Assembly: GCA_964472525.1 (NCBI GenBank)
Contig: CAYYLL010000010.1
Location: 1 to 64,000, forward strand
Source of the DNA: SZUA-37 sp964472525
GTDB taxonomy: Bacteria; Pseudomonadota; Gammaproteobacteria; UBA6429; Thiohalophilaceae
DNA: 64,000 nucleotides
Reading direction: 5' to 3'
The notes beneath the pieces are model-generated. The model made no database searches. It was not told the origin of the DNA and saw only the letters and a program-made list of their open reading frames with translations. This document shows positions 37,106-45,706 of the stretch, in pieces. Each line of letters begins with the position of its first letter. The stretch's first letter is position 1. Position numbers and translations under genes: made by a program.

Positions 37106-37885
37106 ATGAGTGTATTGCTTTGGATCATTTTATTTAGTCTAGTAGGTGGAGTATTCAGTGTTTTGGCCGCTTCGGTTTTTTTGTTGTTGCCCGATAAATC
37201 TCGCACGCGACTCATTCCACACTTGGTCAGTTATGCCACCGGTGCATTATTAGGTGCGGCATTTCTGGCTTTAATTCCTCATAGTCTTGAAGGAAAATTT
37301 AAAATTGATGTACATGATTTAGGCATGACCATTCTCTTGGGGTTACTGGCCTTTTTTGTGATGGAGAAGCTAGTGATTTGGCGGCATTGTCATTCCGAGC
37401 ATTGCGAAGCACACTCAGAACCTTTAGATCATTCGCACAAAACCGCGGGTACTCTGGTGTTAATTGGTGATGGTATTCATAACTTTATTGACGGTATCTT
37501 GATAGCTGCTGCATTTATAACCGACATTCATTTAGGCATTGTTACCAGTATTGCTGTGGCAACGCATGAAATCCCGCAGGAAGTGGGAGATTTTGCGGTT
37601 TTATTGCATAGCGGTTTTTCGCGCGCTAAAGCATTATTTTTTAATGTGCTAAGCAGCTTAACCACCGTATTAGGCGCCTTGTTGGCGTACTTTAGTATGG
37701 AAAATCTTCAGGCGTATTTGCCCTATGTTTTGGCTATTGCGGCTTCCAGTTTTATTTATATTGCGGTTGCCGACTTAATTCCCGGTTTGCATAAACGTAC
37801 CCAGCTTCTGGTTGGATTCCAGCAAATGCTATTGATCAGCGCCGGGGTGATTACAATCTATATTGCTCATTCACAGTTGCATTAA
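37106..37885 (+). CDS. ZIP-family divalent metal transporter
   Basis: An inner-membrane importer, probably of zinc or a related divalent metal. Eight membrane helices are apparent over 259 residues. The metal-pore motifs HNFIDG and HEIPQE are intact in adjacent helices, and the loop before them is His-rich (HCHSEHCEAHSE...DHSH). The metal is not determined by sequence. It stands between pgeF and the glutamate-synthase-like gene, with its own upstream gap. Confidence 0.9.
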   Translation: MSVLLWIILFSLVGGVFSVLAASVFLLLPDKSRTRLIPHLVSYATGALLGAAFLALIPHSLEGKFKIDVHDLGMTILLGLLAFFVMEKLVIWRHCHSEHCEAHSEPLDHSHKTAGTLVLIGDGIHNFIDGILIAAAFITDIHLGIVTSIAVATHEIPQEVGDFAVLLHSGFSRAKALFFNVLSSLTTVLGALLAYFSMENLQAYLPYVLAIAASSFIYIAVADLIPGLHKRTQLLVGFQQMLLISAGVITIYIAHSQLH

Positions 37886-37940
37886 CCGCTCTTTTTTTAT
37901 TCACATCGGTACTATTTAAAAATCAAACTAATTTCTGTTC

Positions 37941-37967
37941 TAAACTAATTTCACTTTTGGCCGATAT
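37941..37967 (+). promoter_or_regulatory. FliA (sigma-28)-type promoter before the glutamate-synthase-like gene
   Basis: TAAACTAA (37941-37948), 11 nt, GCCGATAT (37960-37967). The E. coli consensus is TAAAGTTT-N11-GCCGATAA. The -10 matches 7 of 8, the -35 core TAAA is exact, and the start codon is 39 nt downstream. An 11-bp direct repeat AAACTAATTTC (37925-37935 and 37942-37952) overlaps the -35. Confidence 0.6.
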
Positions 37968-38006
37968 AACGGGTTGAAAAACCAGTAAATTGTCACGGAG
38001 AGAAAT

Positions 38007-39488
38007 ATGGAATGGCTGGATCATTGGGGTTGGACTTTCGCCCTTGTTATTATTGTTGTATTGGCACTTTGGCTTACCATTATGTATGTGCAAGACATTA
38101 CCCAAACACAACACACCGTACGGCGTAATTTCCCCATTATTGGGCGAATGCGTTATCGTTTTGAAAAATTAGGCGAGTATTTCAGGCAATACTTTTTCTC
38201 GCATGATCGTGAAGAAATGCCCTTTAACAGGGCAACGCGTGCCTGGGTATATCGTACTGCAAAAGGTTTAGGTGGTTTGCTTGGGTTTGGGTCGACCAAT
38301 GATTTACGTGAAACCGGCTCGATTATTTTTGTCTCGGCAACCTACCCACTTTTAGAAGAAGAATATATCCCAACACCCACTCGTATTATTGGCGAACTCT
38401 GTGATAAACCCTTCGAAGCCCGATCCTTGTTTAATATTTCGGGCATGAGTTATGGTGCGATTTCATCGGCTGCGGTACGGGCATTGTCAAGAGGAGCAGA
38501 AAAAAGTGGTATCTGGATGAACACCGGTGAAGGGGGCTTGTCACCTTACCATCTGGAAGGCGGATGTGACATTATTTTTCAAGTAGGCACAGCTAAATAC
38601 GGTGTTCGTGATAGCGAAGGTAAACTCAGTGACGAACATTTACGTGACGTTGCTCAACATGTAAAAGCCTTCGAGATAAAAATGTCACAAGGAGCCAAAC
38701 CGGGGCGGGGTGGCGTACTACCCGGTAAAAAAGTAACACCTGAGATTGCAAAAATTCGTGGTATTCCTATCGGCAAAGTGTCCAGTAGTCCAAATCGACA
38801 CAAAGAAATTAAATCTCCCGATGATCTATTAGACATGATCAATCATATTCGGGAAGTGACGGGGCGACCGGTGGGTTACAAGGCAGTTATCGGTTCGGAA
38901 CAACCGGTGCGAGATATTTGTGAAGCCATTCATCGGCGTGGACGGGATTTTGCTCCTGACTTTATTACGGTTGATGGTGGAGACGGAGGAACCGGTGCGG
39001 CACCCCAATTATTAGCCGACCATGTTGGTTTGCCATTGAATGAGTCGCTTCCCATTTTAGTTGATACTCTGATCCAATATGACCTAAAAGATCGCGTTAA
39101 AGTGATTGCTTCCGGCAAACTGGTACATTCAGCCAAAGTGGCTTGGGCACTTTGTATGGGAGCAGATTTTATTGTGAGCGCACGAGGTTTTATGTTTTCG
39201 CTCGGCTGTATCCAGTCCATGCAATGCCATCAGGACACTTGCCCTACCGGTATTACAACCCATAATAAACGTATGGTGAGGGGATTGGTGGTAGCCGATA
39301 AAGCCGAACGGGTTAATCAATATGCACACTGGGTTAATCACGAAGTAAATGTATTAGCCCATTCCTGTGGCTTGCCGAATGCACGTGAATTCAAACGTGA
39401 ACATGTGCGGTTGGTTTTAAACCCTGGTGCTAGTATGCCTCTTGACGTGATGTATCCTTATCCTGATATAAAATTCCCATTGGTTTAA
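38007..39488 (+). CDS. Membrane-anchored FMN-binding glutamate-synthase-like protein
   Basis: One N-terminal membrane helix (about residues 8-30) precedes a barrel of the glutamate synthase GltB central/FMN family. Motifs include NISGMSYGAISSAAVRAL, GEGGLSPYH, KPGRGGVLPGKKV, DGGDGGTGAAPQLL and VIASGKL. The cluster pattern CIQSMQCHQDTCPTG (C-x5-C-x4-C) is that of the 3Fe-4S site of glutamate synthase. There is no glutaminase domain and no GltD partner nearby, so classical glutamate synthase activity is not assured. Length 493 residues. GGAGAG precedes the ATG. Related stand-alone proteins are common; their substrate is unknown. Confidence 0.88.
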   Translation: MEWLDHWGWTFALVIIVVLALWLTIMYVQDITQTQHTVRRNFPIIGRMRYRFEKLGEYFRQYFFSHDREEMPFNRATRAWVYRTAKGLGGLLGFGSTNDLRETGSIIFVSATYPLLEEEYIPTPTRIIGELCDKPFEARSLFNISGMSYGAISSAAVRALSRGAEKSGIWMNTGEGGLSPYHLEGGCDIIFQVGTAKYGVRDSEGKLSDEHLRDVAQHVKAFEIKMSQGAKPGRGGVLPGKKVTPEIAKIRGIPIGKVSSSPNRHKEIKSPDDLLDMINHIREVTGRPVGYKAVIGSEQPVRDICEAIHRRGRDFAPDFITVDGGDGGTGAAPQLLADHVGLPLNESLPILVDTLIQYDLKDRVKVIASGKLVHSAKVAWALCMGADFIVSARGFMFSLGCIQSMQCHQDTCPTGITTHNKRMVRGLVVADKAERVNQYAHWVNHEVNVLAHSCGLPNAREFKREHVRLVLNPGASMPLDVMYPYPDIKFPLV

Positions 39489-39491
39489 CTT

Positions 39492-39520
39492 ATAAAGTGC
39501 TGAATCGTTCAGCACTTTAT
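39492..39520 (+). terminator. Strong hairpin after the glutamate-synthase-like gene
   Basis: A perfect 13-bp stem (39492-39504 with 39508-39520) and a 3-nt loop start 4 nt after the stop codon. The stem itself ends in TTTAT; a longer T run is missing. It also separates the gene from the clpB promoter. Confidence 0.75.
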
Positions 39521-39530
39521 ATCAATACCA

Positions 39531-39557
39531 CTTGAATTTTTTGCCATAGCCCCTATT
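39531..39557 (+). promoter_or_regulatory. Sigma-32 heat-shock promoter of clpB
   Basis: CTTGAA (39531-39536), 13 nt, CCCCTATT (39550-39557). The sigma-32 consensus is CTTGAA-N11-14-CCCCAT-T, so the match is very close, and it lies 51 nt before the clpB start. Confidence 0.85.
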
Positions 39558-39608
39558 AATTATAAGACAAACAGTTTAATTAATTTATGGGTGCATGAGG
39601 GTTTTAAA

Positions 39609-42221
39609 ATGAGAATGGATAAACTAACCAGCAAATTTCAGGTTGCGATTGCCGATGCGCAAAGTTTGGCCGTGGGTCGTGACCATGCTTATATTGAACC
39701 GATCCACTTAATGACTGCGTTACTCGATCAGGATGGTGGCAGTGTACGCCATTTATTAATGCAAAGTGATGTGAACATTAATTTATTGCGGTCACAGTTA
39801 GGTGAAGCATTGGATAATTTACCGACTATCGGGGATGCAACCGGTGAAGTGCATTTATCTAATGACTTGTCTCGATTATTAAATTTAACCGATAAAATTG
39901 CACAGCAACGAAAAGACCAATATATCGCTAGCGAATTATTTGCCTTAGCTGCCGTGGGTGATAAAAGCCCGGTTGGCGAAATGTTAAAAAAAGCTGGAGC
40001 GACTAAACAAGCTCTGGAACAAACCATTGAACAAGTGCGTGGTGGACAAACGGTGGACGACCCGAATGCAGAAGAACAACGTCAGGCACTTGAAAAATAC
40101 ACCATTGATTTAACCGAACGTGCCGAGCAGGGTAAACTTGACCCGGTGATTGGTCGTGATGATGAAATTCGTCGTTCCATACAAGTATTACAACGCCGAA
40201 CTAAAAATAACCCGGTATTAATTGGTGAGCCGGGTGTTGGTAAAACCGCCATTGTCGAAGGTTTGGCACAACGCATTATTAATGGTGAAGTGCCTGAAGG
40301 TTTAAAAAGTAAACGGGTGCTGTCATTAGATTTGGGCGCGTTATTGGCCGGAGCAAAATTTCGCGGTGATTTTGAAGAACGTTTAAAAGCAGTGTTAACG
40401 GATCTTGCAAAGCAGGAAGGTCAGGTTATTTTATTTATTGATGAGATTCATACTATGGTTGGTGCCGGTAAAGCCGAAGGCGCGCTGGATGCCGGTAATA
40501 TGCTTAAACCTGCATTAGCACGAGGTGAATTGCATTGCATCGGTGCAACAACACTGGATGAGTATCGTAAGTATATTGAAAAAGACGCCGCACTCGAACG
40601 ACGTTTCCAAAAAGTTCAGGTGGCTGAACCCACCGTGGAAGATACCATTGCTATTTTGCGTGGCCTGAAAGAAAAGTATGAAGTGCATCATGGCGTAGAT
40701 ATTACCGATCCTGCTATTATTTCTGCGGCAACTTTATCGCACCGCTATATTGCAGACCGACAACTACCAGATAAAGCGATTGATTTAATCGATGAAGCGG
40801 CGAGTCGTATTCGGATGGAAATTGATTCCAAACCCGAAGCAATGGATAAACTGGACAGAAAACTGATTCAACTTAAAATTGAACGCGAAGCTTTATCTAA
40901 AGAAAAAGATAAAGCATCCAAAACTCGTTTACAAAAGTTGGAACAGGACATCAGTGTTCTGGAAAAAGAATACGCAGAGTTCGATGAAATCTGGGTGGCT
41001 GAAAAGGCCGCTTTGCAAGGCTCTCAACATATTAAAGAACAGCTCGAACGGGCTCGTTTGGATGCAGATGCCGCAAAACGTGCTGGTGATCTCGCACGCG
41101 TATCAGAATTACAATACGGTCGTATTCCCGAACTGGAAAAACAGCTCGATATGGCTGCGCAGGCTGAAATGCAGGAAACCACTTTGTTACGCAATTCGGT
41201 TACCGATGAAGAAATTGCCGAGGTGGTGTCTAAATGGACCGGTATTCCGGTATCAAAAATGCTCGAAGGCGAACGTGATAAGTTATTGCGTATGGAAGAT
41301 GAATTGCATTTACGTGTGATTGGTCAGGACGAAGCGGTTAAAGCAGTATCGGATGCAATCCGCCGTTCACGGGCAGGCTTGTCAGATCCGAATCGGCCGA
41401 ATGGTTCGTTCCTGTTTTTAGGGCCAACTGGTGTGGGTAAAACCGAACTCACCAAGGCACTGGCAGAGTTTTTATTTGATTCAGACGATGCCATGGTGCG
41501 CATTGATATGTCGGAATTTATGGAAAAACATTCCGTTGCCCGTTTGGTGGGGGCGCCTCCTGGATACGTGGGTTACGAAGAAGGCGGTTATTTAACCGAA
41601 GCAGTCCGGCGTAAACCTTATTCGGTGGTACTGCTCGATGAAGTTGAAAAAGCACATCCCGATGTGTTTAATATTTTACTGCAAGTACTCGATGATGGCC
41701 GCTTAACCGATGGTCAGGGTCGCACAGTTGATTTCCGTAACACAGTGATTGTAATGACATCCAATCTGGGTTCACAACAAATTCAGGAACTGTTATTGAA
41801 TGACAGTGCCGGTGAAGTGAACTATAACGAAATCAAGGATGCGGTGATGGTCGAAGTGGGGCAGCATTTCAGACCCGAGTTTATTAATCGGGTGGATGAT
41901 GCGGTGGTATTCAGGCCATTGCAACAAGATCAAATTCGTGCAATTGCACATATTCAAATTGATGAATTGGCTGCACGTCTGGTTGATCGGCAAATCGTGT
42001 TAACAATTACGGATGCTGCGATGGATAAACTCGGTGAAGCCGGTTTTGACCCGGTATACGGTGCGCGGCCTTTAAAACGTGTTATTCAGCAATTGGTTGA
42101 AAATCCGTTAGCACAATCTATTTTGTCAGGTGAGTTTATATCCGGTGATCATGTTGAAATAGCCTTAAAAGACAATGATTTAACCTTTACCAAATTAACG
42201 AGCAAGGCGTCAGCCGCTTAA
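39609..42221 (+). CDS. clpB: ATP-dependent disaggregase ClpB
   Basis: A hexameric AAA+ chaperone that, with DnaK, pulls proteins out of aggregates. The N-domain (about 1-145) is followed by AAA-1 (Walker A GEPGVGKTAIVEG), the coiled-coil M domain (about 405-520), and AAA-2 (Walker A GPTGVGKTELTKA, pore loop GYVGYEEGG). It lacks the IGF loop of ClpA/ClpX, as expected. Length 870 residues. The ATG at 39609 follows GAGGG and gives MRMDKLTSKFQ, matching the E. coli start. A sigma-32 promoter precedes it and a strong terminator follows. Confidence 0.98.
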   Translation: MRMDKLTSKFQVAIADAQSLAVGRDHAYIEPIHLMTALLDQDGGSVRHLLMQSDVNINLLRSQLGEALDNLPTIGDATGEVHLSNDLSRLLNLTDKIAQQRKDQYIASELFALAAVGDKSPVGEMLKKAGATKQALEQTIEQVRGGQTVDDPNAEEQRQALEKYTIDLTERAEQGKLDPVIGRDDEIRRSIQVLQRRTKNNPVLIGEPGVGKTAIVEGLAQRIINGEVPEGLKSKRVLSLDLGALLAGAKFRGDFEERLKAVLTDLAKQEGQVILFIDEIHTMVGAGKAEGALDAGNMLKPALARGELHCIGATTLDEYRKYIEKDAALERRFQKVQVAEPTVEDTIAILRGLKEKYEVHHGVDITDPAIISAATLSHRYIADRQLPDKAIDLIDEAASRIRMEIDSKPEAMDKLDRKLIQLKIEREALSKEKDKASKTRLQKLEQDISVLEKEYAEFDEIWVAEKAALQGSQHIKEQLERARLDADAAKRAGDLARVSELQYGRIPELEKQLDMAAQAEMQETTLLRNSVTDEEIAEVVSKWTGIPVSKMLEGERDKLLRMEDELHLRVIGQDEAVKAVSDAIRRSRAGLSDPNRPNGSFLFLGPTGVGKTELTKALAEFLFDSDDAMVRIDMSEFMEKHSVARLVGAPPGYVGYEEGGYLTEAVRRKPYSVVLLDEVEKAHPDVFNILLQVLDDGRLTDGQGRTVDFRNTVIVMTSNLGSQQIQELLLNDSAGEVNYNEIKDAVMVEVGQHFRPEFINRVDDAVVFRPLQQDQIRAIAHIQIDELAARLVDRQIVLTITDAAMDKLGEAGFDPVYGARPLKRVIQQLVENPLAQSILSGEFISGDHVEIALKDNDLTFTKLTSKASAA

Positions 42222-42237
42222 AATAGTCTATAGGGGT

Positions 42238-42274
42238 AGCGAGGATGCTTTTAATCAAAAGTGTTCTCGCTTTT
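42238..42274 (+). terminator. Intrinsic terminator of clpB
   Basis: A 15-bp stem (42238-42252 with 42257-42271, a few G-T pairs) with a 4-nt loop is followed by TTT. Confidence 0.8.
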
Positions 42275-42341
42275 GTGTTACCTGTAGCCATTTTTCACCT
42301 ATTTTCAAGGAGGACTTATCCCAAATTGGCAAATTTAGTCC

Positions 42342-42368
42342 TAAATCATTTCAGATTGCCGCCGATAA
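42342..42368 (+). promoter_or_regulatory. FliA (sigma-28)-type promoter of cheX
   Basis: TAAATCAT (42342-42349), 11 nt, GCCGATAA (42361-42368). The -10 is a perfect consensus and the -35 core TAAA is exact. The cheX start codon is 40 nt downstream. Confidence 0.8.
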
Positions 42369-42407
42369 AGGCTAGTAGAACCTATGTCACATTAAATTAG
42401 AGCCAAT

Positions 42408-42872
42408 ATGAACGCTGATATTATTAACCCATTTTTATCCTCTGTTGTTAATGTTTTATCCACTATGGCGATGCTCAAAGTTTCTCCTGAAAAACCCAGT
42501 ATTAAAAATGATAATATTTCGAAAGGTGATGTATCCGGTGTAATTGGGATGACCACTAAAACAATAAATGGCTCAATGGCGATTACTTTCCCTGCCAATG
42601 TTGCTTTCGATATCGTGAACAAAATGCTGGGTGAAACGGTGAACGAAGTAAATGATACGGTCACCGATCTGGTGGGTGAATTAACTAATATGATTGTGGG
42701 TGGAGCCAAAGCACAACTGGAAGAAAAAGGATACGATATTGGCATGGCAACCCCGGTCGTTGTTACTGGTGTAAACCATGAAATCGTTCATAAGGCGCAA
42801 GGACAAAAAATACTTATGCCTTTTAATTGTGATGCGGGTAAGTTTTATGTAGAGGTTTGTTTTGACGGCTAA
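42408..42872 (+). CDS. cheX: CheX-type chemotaxis phosphatase
   Basis: CheX-type proteins remove phosphate from CheY-P. The 154-residue protein has the CheC/CheX signature ExxN in DLVGELTNMIVGGAK (about residues 82-96), and MAITFPANVAFDIVNKMLGE matches the fold. It has a single ExxN motif, as CheX does. Its promoter is of the flagellar type. It stands alone after clpB, with no other che genes in the window. The ribosome site is weak. Confidence 0.88.
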   Translation: MNADIINPFLSSVVNVLSTMAMLKVSPEKPSIKNDNISKGDVSGVIGMTTKTINGSMAITFPANVAFDIVNKMLGETVNEVNDTVTDLVGELTNMIVGGAKAQLEEKGYDIGMATPVVVTGVNHEIVHKAQGQKILMPFNCDAGKFYVEVCFDG

Positions 42873-42909
42873 AGCGTATTCGTTTTGACTTAACCTGCTA
42901 TTAAATTAA

Positions 42910-43530
42910 TCAGGGCGTAAAGTTTAAATTTTGTACGCGTTGATGTGCCTGTTTAATATGTTGTGTATCGAGTATTCCTTCTTTTTTTAACCTGTCCAGT
43001 TCTTTTAATTCAATGACTAACATACGGCGTTTGTCCATTCTTATGTTTTGACTGGCTGTTAAAATTCTTGCACGCATTTCATCAATAAATTTTTCGAATA
43101 TTTCGGGTGTGGGTTTATTGTATAAAAAACTTAACAAGACACAGCCAGCATAACGGCTCCTAAATTCTGTTACGTTGGGGGAACGGTAATAAAACATAAT
43201 AAGTGAAGCAATGGTTAAAAGTATAAAAATAACAATTAAAGGTACTAGCTTACTAAGTAAGTCATTATCCATATGCATTGTTAAATAAAAAATATAGATG
43301 ACTGTGCTGCTGGCAAAATAAAGTACAGCAGCTAACCAAGCAATAGAAATTTTACGATGGTGTACCGGCCAAGGTTCTAATAAACCAAGGTTAATATTAA
43401 AAGACTTTTCTTCAACCAGGTTACTGGTTGTAACCTGAATATGTTTTTCATTGAAAATTTTAAACTGGCGAGTTTCACTTTTCGCTTTGCTTTTTTGCTT
43501 AAGCTGTGAATTGACAGTTTGATCAGGCAT
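42910..43530 (-). CDS. Two-helix membrane protein with a SHOCT-like end
   Basis: A 206-residue protein of unknown function. A charged N-terminus (about 1-58) precedes two membrane helices (about 61-84 and 94-114) and a cytoplasmic C-terminus. The tail ELKELDRLKKEGILDTQHIK resembles the short SHOCT-type C-terminal motif, which is often an oligomerisation element. I do not recognise a family for the rest. It converges with cheX and is divergent from msrP. Confidence 0.6.
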   Translation of the reverse strand: MPDQTVNSQLKQKSKAKSETRQFKIFNEKHIQVTTSNLVEEKSFNINLGLLEPWPVHHRKISIAWLAAVLYFASSTVIYIFYLTMHMDNDLLSKLVPLIVIFILLTIASLIMFYYRSPNVTEFRSRYAGCVLLSFLYNKPTPEIFEKFIDEMRARILTASQNIRMDKRRMLVIELKELDRLKKEGILDTQHIKQAHQRVQNLNFTP

Positions 43531-43721
43531 ACAATGAGTTCTGTTATAAATTCGTGATATTTAATGGTTACAATACCCATATCTTACATTGATTTTAATT
43601 AAAGGTCTCAAAATAATGTATATATCACGAACTTTTTATTTACTTATTGTACTAAGATTATAATGTTGGATTTATAGCCATTATTTGAGTTGTTGTTATT
43701 TTATTGTAATAAAATTTACAT

Positions 43722-43729
43722 CCCCCCCC
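43722..43729 (+). repeat. C8 homopolymer tract upstream of msrP
   Basis: Eight consecutive C lie 29 nt before the msrP start in a very AT-rich region. TTGTAA (43704-43709) and TAGATA (43731-43736) flank it, 21 nt apart; the tract would sit in the spacer of that possible promoter. Confidence 0.6.
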
Positions 43730-43758
43730 TTAGATACAGTTTAGTGGAGTATTTCTAA

Positions 43759-44721
43759 ATGTTAATAAAAAAGCCTGAGCAGATAAAGTCATCAGAAATC
43801 ACACCTAAAGCAATTTACCAACAGCGCAGAGAGTTTTTAAAAACATCGGTTAATACCGGTTTGGGGCTTGCTGCTGCAGGTTTGCTCGCACCCTATTCTA
43901 GTGATGCTTTTGCCAGTTATGGTTTAGCCTCTCTTAAGCACACTAAAAATAATAACTATGTTGTTAATGATGATTTAACCAAATACAAAGACATTACGAC
44001 TTATAATAATTTTTATGAATTTGGCACCAGTAAATCTTCACCTGCGGTCAACGCAGATAAACTCACCACTCAACCTTGGTCAATTGAAGTAAAAGGTCAT
44101 GTTGAGAAACCGGCTGTTTATCATTTAGAAGATATTATTAAAGAACAGGGATTAGAAGAAAGAATTTATCGGTTACGCTGTGTCGAACGCTGGTCGATGG
44201 TTGTGCCTTGGTTAGGCTTTCCTTTAGCTGAACTTATTAAGAAAGTAAAACCGACTTCTAAAGCAAAATACGTTGAATTTTCAACCTTGTACCGTCCCGA
44301 AGAAATGCAAGGGCAGCGTCGTAGTGTACTGGACTGGCCATATGTAGAAGGTTTGCGTATGGATGAAGCTATGAACCCACTAGCATTCCTTGCGGTAGGT
44401 CTTTATGGCGAAGTTCTACCTAACCAGAATGGTGCGCCAATACGCTTAGTGGTGCCATGGAAATATGGTTTTAAAAGTATTAAATCAATCGTAAGCTTAC
44501 GTTTTACTGAGCAACAACCGGTTAGTAGTTGGACCCGTGCTGCACCCAATGAATACGGTTTTTACTCAAACGTAAATCCTGCGGTTGATCACCCCCGCTG
44601 GAGTCAGCGACGTGAACGGCGCATTGGTGAATTTTTTAAACGAAAAACGTTAATGTTTAATGGTTATGCTGAGGATGTAGCATATTTATATAAAAATATG
44701 GACCTAAAAAAATATTTCTAG
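43759..44721 (+). CDS. msrP: Methionine sulfoxide reductase catalytic subunit MsrP (YedY)
   Basis: A periplasmic molybdopterin enzyme that repairs oxidised methionine in envelope proteins. The Tat signal has RREFLK (about residues 23-28) and a hydrophobic run ending near DAFA. The molybdenum ligand Cys is in RLRCVERWSMVVPWLGFPL, as in E. coli YedY. Length 320 residues, with an N-terminal extension before the twin Arg. It is followed by the heme partner msrQ. Confidence 0.96.
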   Translation: MLIKKPEQIKSSEITPKAIYQQRREFLKTSVNTGLGLAAAGLLAPYSSDAFASYGLASLKHTKNNNYVVNDDLTKYKDITTYNNFYEFGTSKSSPAVNADKLTTQPWSIEVKGHVEKPAVYHLEDIIKEQGLEERIYRLRCVERWSMVVPWLGFPLAELIKKVKPTSKAKYVEFSTLYRPEEMQGQRRSVLDWPYVEGLRMDEAMNPLAFLAVGLYGEVLPNQNGAPIRLVVPWKYGFKSIKSIVSLRFTEQQPVSSWTRAAPNEYGFYSNVNPAVDHPRWSQRRERRIGEFFKRKTLMFNGYAEDVAYLYKNMDLKKYF

Positions 44722-44760
44722 CTGAAAATTTTTAGTCCCTGATTGATGTTGTAAATTAAA

Positions 44761-45375
44761 GTGATACGTTTTTGTAAAAGCAGTGTATTTATTCTGAGTC
44801 TGGTTCCGATTAGTTTATTGCTATATCAATTTTATATTGATGATCTTGGTGCTAATCCATTCGAAGTGTTAACTCGGCAAAGTGGGGAATGGACATTACG
44901 GTTCCTGTTAATAACTTTAAGTCTTACGCCATTAAAGATGCTTATTCTCAAAAGTTGGCCCTTAAAATTTCGTCGTATGTTGGGTGTGTACACCTTTTTC
45001 TATGCTTCTATTCATCTTTTAACCTATGTTTGGTTTGATCAATTCTTTGACTGGTCTGAAATTTGGGTAGATATAGTTAAACGTCCCTTTATAACAATCG
45101 GTGTACTGTCATGGTTTATTCTTCTGATATTAACAGTAACATCCACAAAGGGAATGAAGAAACGGCTTGGTCGTTATTGGAAAAAATTACATCAGCTTGT
45201 CTATTTAATCGGAACTTTGGTGTTGCTCCATTATTTTATGCTAGTTAAAGCGGATTATTGGTGGCCGCTTCTTTATAGTTTAATTTTTATTGTTTTAATG
45301 GCCTTTCGTGTCAGGATGACTCAACGGCAATGGAGCCACTTATTTACTTTTAAAGTGTTGTCGAAACAAGAATAA
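44761..45375 (+). CDS. msrQ: Heme-binding membrane subunit MsrQ (YedZ)
   Basis: An inner-membrane b-type cytochrome that passes electrons from the quinone pool or flavins to MsrP. Six membrane helices are expected over 204 residues; His residues likely to bind heme are in ASIHLLTYV, KKLHQLVYLIG and LLHYFM. KFRRMLGVYTFFYASIHLL is family-typical. The start is a GTG at 44761 with no strong ribosome site; it lies 39 nt after msrP. Confidence 0.95.
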   Translation: MIRFCKSSVFILSLVPISLLLYQFYIDDLGANPFEVLTRQSGEWTLRFLLITLSLTPLKMLILKSWPLKFRRMLGVYTFFYASIHLLTYVWFDQFFDWSEIWVDIVKRPFITIGVLSWFILLILTVTSTKGMKKRLGRYWKKLHQLVYLIGTLVLLHYFMLVKADYWWPLLYSLIFIVLMAFRVRMTQRQWSHLFTFKVLSKQE

Positions 45376-45706
45376 GTTTGGAGTAGAATCTTAAATATTA
45401 GAATAGTCTTATATGTTGCAGATTGCATATTCCGCTGTTTTTATTCACCCGCAAAGCGCTTAAAATTTGGCTTTTTCAAGCCGTGATAGTTATAATCCTA
45501 CGAAAATACAATAAGATATGAGTTTAGAATATCAAGCCCATATTAATATTTTGCTAATTATTTGTTTTTTAATGAAAAACTAAAATCACTTAAAAATGGT
45601 TATGTTTTAACGCGAGTCGCTATGGCATACTTGCTGATTATTTTTATCAAAACCTGCCTTTAGAGCAGATTTTACAACTACGCGAGATACCGTAGAGGAG
45701 ATCCGA
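45376..45706 (+). other. 331-nt leader region before soxB
   Basis: AT-rich and without a convincing open frame. It ends in GAGGAG just before the soxB start. A TGGCATACTTGCT string at 45623-45635 looks like a sigma-54 site but has the wrong spacing. No hairpin or known riboswitch was recognised. Confidence 0.5.

Noticed and set aside
37881..37960. The gap after the ZIP gene as an intrinsic terminator
   Set aside because: The T run after the stop codon has no stem before it.
42306..42313. Good AAGGAGG ribosome site between clpB and cheX
   Set aside because: No ATG or GTG lies at a useful distance; a TTG frame of 24 codons is too weak to report as a gene.
45623..45635. TGGCATACTTGCT as a sigma-54 promoter of soxB
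   Set aside because: Only 7 nt separate the GG and GC instead of 10, so sigma-54 would not recognise it.
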